Assembly (NCBI GenBank): GCA_003255025.1
Contig: QANY01005344.1
Span: 65,187 to 129,186 of the forward strand
DNA from: Datisca glomerata
Lineage: Eukaryota; Streptophyta; Magnoliopsida; Cucurbitales; Datiscaceae
Direction: 5' to 3'
Length of the DNA: 64,000 nt
The notes beneath the pieces are model-generated. The model was not told the origin of the DNA and did no database searches. It saw only the letters and a list, made by a program, of their open reading frames with translations. The translations under genes were made by a program, and so were the position numbers. Below are positions 59,200-64,000 of this stretch, one piece after another (the first letter of the stretch is position 1; each line of letters opens with the position of its first letter).

Positions 59200-60935
59200 C
59201 TTCACGATTCTGCAAGCACAGTTCAAGCTCATGGTCTGAAAAGAGATCAAGAATCTTGTATAAAAACCCAACTTTCGAGAGGAAGTTTGCTAATTTCTCG
59301 TTACACGCTCTCCATACTTAATTGTTGTAATTGTTGCCTGTAACAACATTATTATTTTAACCTTTCAATATTTTTTCTAATTAAATATGCAGAGCTTATC
59401 GAGTGGAGTCGCTTTCAAATTTATCAACTCAGTCCGTCATTTTTAACTTGGTTTGTCCTCTTTCTGAGCTAAGAAGACATGTTTACATGCTTTCATATAG
59501 AGAGGAATCCTCGATCGTAGACCTTATTTCACGACTATAGACTAAATAGAAAAATAAGCAAGTAGAAGATGCTGAGTTGAATTGGGAATTACAGAAGATC
59601 TTGAGTACAAACAACTGACTCCTTTTTAATAGAAAAGAATAGTCAAACCATCTTAGCTGAATGGTCAATCTCAAAGATCTATTGTTTAGTAAATTGGAGA
59701 TATACGATCATGGTCGTGACCTTACCAGCACTTGAGGTTTACTAATCAATAACCCTCTAAACCTATTTTCTTTTTGACAAACTCAACCTAGGCCACAACA
59801 TCTTGTTAATATTGATTGAGTTTGTGGGGCAGGCCTGTAGATTAGTCAGAGTCTTCTTTGGCTGATGAGACATAGATCCTGAAACCTTTAGAATATCTTT
59901 TTGATAGGCGAACCTATATGGAGAATCCGGTGCTGGTAGATCTCTCATACTTTTCATGTCGTCTTCTGATATGCAGGAGTATACAATGACAACTTTCAGA
60001 CACTCATGCTCGATCATGAAACTGCTTGTTGAACGTCTGATGGCGTGTTAGGAAGTGAAAAATGAGTGTCTCATGCGTGTTGTGTTCCCCAAAAGAAATA
60101 ACAGCTTTGTCTTGATGGACCTCTCAAAATTCAATGGCAGGCAACTTAATCTATGAGTAAATAATTCTCACCTAATTCGTTAATGTTGTATTCTTTGAGG
60201 TAACCATACTCTTTTAGATTATTTATATTCTTTCAGGTACGGTGCTTTCTATATCACACAATATCTTTAAATCCTCAAAAACCAAATCTTACGTTCATCT
60301 CCATTAGGTTTCATCATCCACATAACTTACGCGCGTAGAAAAAATTGTGTGGAAGGGATCAATATTATTTTGGTTATGCGAAGGTGGTATTATAGACCTT
60401 ACAAAGATGAATTGATGAATAGAATTAAATTCATTTCAATATATAAGGACTAAACTGATAAAACGAACAAATATTAAAATCAGACTGACAATTTGACCTA
60501 ATTTAGATGGTGCAAGTGTATTTCTGTTGACTTTGTTTACAGTTCTGAAGACCACATTTTTATATTAAAGTTACAATCTAATGAGAATCGGAGAATGTCG
60601 TAACTCAAGTGTAACACCTTGAACATGTGGACTTATTCACTATCTTTATTCATCTTGTCACAATCTCTGATAAACTAATTAACCAAGCTTTTACATAATT
60701 TGAGAGAGAGTAATACTTCACAAAGCCAAATTGTCATTTACATTTCTTATTGACAAATACACAAGCTTCTGTCTTTCCTGGCTGGCCATTAACAAGTTCA
60801 AAAGCTCAACCCAGACCCAATAACCCCAACTACTTCCAAGTTCCAACTAACCCAGATCACAAAAAGAAAAAATAGAGACGCACAAACACAAAGAGAGATA
60901 CCCAAGCAAAAAAACTTAAAATAGAAACACACAAT
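59200..60935. other. Intergenic region between convergent PURU and TIP2 genes
   Basis: Holds the 3' regions of both genes. A minus-strand open frame (59763-60017) has no motif I recognise. Nothing else is supported. Confidence 0.5.
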
Positions 60936-61874
60936 TCAAGCATAATCTTGAGAAACAGGAACATGGGGATGGGAGCCAATAAAAACGTCACCATAAACAA
61001 GCCCAGCTAATCCACCACCAACCAATGGTCCAACCCAATACACCCAATTCTCAGCAAAATCTCCACTAACCACAGCTGGCCCAAACGACCTTGCCGGGTT
61101 CATCGAACCACCACTGAACGGACCAGCGGCTAGAATGTTTGCACCAACTATGAACCCAATAGCAATTGGTGCAATTGTCCCAAGTGATCCTTTCTTTGGG
61201 TCAGCTGCTGTTGCATAAACTGTGTAAACCAATGCAAATGTTATCACTATCTCCATCACCACTCCCTCAATTGCACTCATTCCTGCTGCCACTCCATGCG
61301 TTGGAACACTCTGCCCAATTTCAAAACTGAGTCGTTGGTACCCATTTTGCATAGACTAAGAAATTAATAATTAATATGAAAAGAAATGGTACCTTGCCAT
61401 TGGTGACAAACTGGAGGAGGAGGCAGGCGACAATGGAGCCAAGGCATTGAGCAATCCAATAGAAAAGGCCAGTTAGGATGGTGATGTTGCCTCCTACAGC
61501 CAATCCAAAGGTGACAGCTGGATTCAGATGGCCACCTGAGATGTTTGCAGCAATTGATACTCCAACAAACAGTGCAAATGCATGAGCCACTGCCACTGCC
61601 ACTAAACCTGCTGGGTCTAATGCTCCATCTGAGGTCAGCTTATCTATAAAATCATACGTGATAAGATGAGTTGACATAATATTTACCGTAAGTGTAACAA
61701 AAAAACGATACGAAAACAAAATGATGATTTGAACTTGAATGACTTACTAAAAGCAATGGCAGAACCAACACCAGCAAAGACAAAAAGAAGAGTGGCAATG
61801 AACTCAGACAAATATGACTTAAGAGATCCAACACTAAAAGAGTCTCCCAAGCTACCAATCGCCAACTTCACCAT
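60936..61874 (-). CDS. TIP2-1: Tonoplast intrinsic protein, TIP2 type (aquaporin)
   Basis: Six-helix channel of the vacuolar membrane that conducts water and, in the TIP2 group, ammonia. Three coding exons on the minus strand: 61748-61874, 61393-61643, 60936-61310; GT-AG introns, phases fit. The product is 250 aa, the normal TIP2 length. It starts [20 protein letters not shown]. The two pore motifs are intact: [13 protein letters not shown] and [13 protein letters not shown]. The filter set expected of TIP2 (His in [10 protein letters not shown], Ile in [10 protein letters not shown], Gly and Arg around the second NPA) is visible. [20 protein letters not shown] and [19 protein letters not shown] close the protein. 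No defect seen. The exact paralogue number is inference. It converges on PURU. Confidence 0.95.
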
Positions 61875-61984
61875 TTCTCTACTGATTGAGGGAAAGAAAG
61901 AAAGAAAGAAAGGGAAAGAGGATTTGACTTTTGCTTTTAGCTTAATTTAGCTTGTTTTGTGTATTACAACCTTTGGCCATGGAC

Positions 61985-61994
61985 CTATATATAG
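61985..61994 (-). promoter_or_regulatory. TATA box of TIP2
   Basis: CTATATATAG stands about 110 bp upstream of the ATG on the minus strand. The leader between them is pyrimidine-rich, with CTTTCTTTCTTTC at about 61892-61912. Confidence 0.6.
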
Positions 61995-64000
61995 TATTTA
62001 GAACTTAGTGGCTAGACACAAAAGGACAAGTTCCATAAACCAATTTTTTTAAAATAATACTTTCACAAATTATAGAATTATCAGATTTTGTGTAAGATAG
62101 TACAATTTGAAACATTTTAATTGCACAATAAGTAATTCTCAATTAATTGATTGAGATTTAGATCTAATTTATAATTTATCAAGTATCTAGTAAAAAATAA
62201 TTTTAATTAGTGATAGAACATCACTCCCGCGGATGGTACGAACCACTGGCCCAGAAAATTTATTTCAATGTGATGAGGTTCGAACTCGACTCACCTAGTT
62301 TTTTTTTGTTAAAAATTAATCTCACCTAGTTCACTATCATTAAGATTTTTATCTTCAAATGAATATCAGATGAACTTTTCATTGAATAATTTTAGAGTGA
62401 CCAAGTAACTGATCAAATGTTAAATAGTCAATGATGTGACAATCATTTTTAAGTTGATATTTAATGACTCATTAAAATAATTTGATAAAGTAACATATAA
62501 ATGATTGTCACGTCACTTAATTACTTAAAATTTAATCAATTACTTAAACGATGTAAAATCATTCTCGTTGAATAATTTTAAAATAATTAATTAATTAATT
62601 AATTTTTAAATGATTAAATAATGTGCAATAAATATTTTTATTTTCCATCATAATTCTGGTACTTCAGTAACTTTATTTGAGTTGGAAGTCAAATCCTATG
62701 TGTGTCATGGCCCCACGGTACAAATATTAATAGCGGGACAATTGGATAAGATCAATCCGACGGTTCATTAATTTGTCATAAAAAATTATAATAAAACATG
62801 ATTTATGGATTTTTTTATTTGGAAAAAAAAATAGCAAGCACCGACCAAGGTCCCACTTAAATGTGTTGGCACTTTATGATTGGATACCGTCCAGCCGACC
62901 CTAGTTTGTTTAGAGCGAAATTATTTATAATTATTCCTATTATTGTGAGGATAAAGTATACACATAATGAACATGAGACAACAAACTTAAGTAGTTATTA
63001 ATTACCAAAATGTGCTGCTTTAAACTATACCGAAATTTTATTATAATGTTATTTTCTTTGTTATCATCACATTGATGCGTTCACTTCAATTTTAAGACTA
63101 TATAATTAAAAGTATATAATATGATCTTATTTTTCTGTTTTCTTTTCGCAAATATGGTGTTATTTTTTCCCTCTAAAAATACGATGACATTTTAAATCAT
63201 TAAATTATCATACAAATAATTATTTAATGGTTCTTTTTTTCATATATGACTTCATAAATTTCATATATGATTAGCTTAAACAAGTAGTACAATATTAACG
63301 TATATTGTTATATCGTTATAATTGTATTAGTTAGCACGATATATAATTATTGTATATAGACATATCTATCACTAATATTAATTGATATTTGACCTTATAT
63401 CCTTATCACATGATTTATCAACCATAATTTTTGTTGGTGGTGTGTTGTACACATAGGAAAAAACTACAAAACGTGCGATTGTCGAACGCTACATACTCAC
63501 TTAAATGTAAACTTATAAATTCTACTGCAAATGAAAGTGACAGTGATTCAATTTGTCGACCTCTTTTATATGAATATGGCTTGTCAATTTATCTATCAAA
63601 TAACATCATTATAATTATGAGTAGTAAAAAATGAAAAAAAAAATAACATTATTGCTATGAGACGTTATAGTCACTAAGAGAAAGAGCTACATCTCTCTTG
63701 AAATTCATAAACAATTAGCATTGAATTATGCAGCCGATTGTTAACTTATATATCATTAATTCTCATAATAAATTAATAAAAAGGGTATTAAAGTAGAATA
63801 TGATATTATATCTCGTTTTCGAACAACTTAAGCTTATTCTAGTAGATGCCTCAACAACAAAGTAATACTAAAAAGGAATTATTATTTATTTTGTTAGGAT
63901 AATGTTTAATATAAATCTCTTATTCGGACAACGGAGGTTTAGTCGAGGATCATATATAGTAGAAGTTGTCTGTGTCTTGAATTTATAATATGATTAATCA
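61995..64000. other. Region upstream of TIP2, no gene seen
   Basis: AT-rich sequence containing the distal TIP2 promoter and then unassigned DNA. The frame at 63431-63634 is short and matches nothing I recognise. Confidence 0.5.

Noticed and set aside
59763..60017. 84-codon minus-strand frame between PURU and TIP2
   Set aside because: No motif, no splice context, and it lies between the 3' ends of two genes.
61729..61950. 73-codon plus-strand frame over TIP2 exon 1
   Set aside because: Antisense to an intact aquaporin exon and its pyrimidine-rich leader.

Overview
The window is nuclear DNA of a flowering plant, most likely a eudicot. It is AT-rich and has GT-AG introns, a ribosomal-protein gene with a telo-box leader, a plant tonoplast aquaporin, and large nested LTR retrotransposons beside CACTA, Mutator-like and hAT-like transposons. 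There is no prokaryotic content.

Region 1 (1-33,907) is one nested mobile-element complex. A minus-strand gene of the DUF4283 plus zinc-knuckle type (often LINE ORF1) is split by a Ty3/gypsy element at 667-33,716, bounded by LTRs of 407 and 420 bp and a perfect 5-bp duplication, CACTC. The gypsy element keeps only gag, integrase, a tandem-repeat tract and an antisense gene with its own TATA box and introns. Its PR-RT-RH part is replaced by two Ty1/copia copies in inverted, head-to-head orientation (1,925-18,743 minus; 18,811-29,179 plus). The minus copy is itself interrupted three times: by a 5.2-kb CACTA transposon (5,187-10,342), by a 2.5-kb non-autonomous MULE (14,934-17,473) filled with palindromic repeats, and by a telomere-repeat-like tract in its LTR (about 2,286-2,575). 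All copia coding regions are decayed, and some lesions are shared by both copies.

Region 2 (33,908-41,600) is AT-rich and gene-poor. It holds a 1.03-kb hAT-like element with an 8-bp target duplication, Helitron-like termini and small duplications.

Region 3 (41,600-64,000) holds the host genes. These are 60S ribosomal protein L15 (four coding exons, 204 aa, plus), a 52-aa single-pass membrane protein (minus), formyltetrahydrofolate deformylase PURU (eight exons, 326 aa, plus; mitochondrial folate metabolism) and a TIP2-type tonoplast aquaporin (three exons, 250 aa, minus). All four models splice in frame from start to stop. Between the small gene and PURU lie a GA-rich simple-sequence tract and a decayed MULE that carries a transposase on one strand and a broken ULP1-like protease on the other, with 42-bp repeats. 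The host genes are unrelated in function and appear to be independent transcription units.
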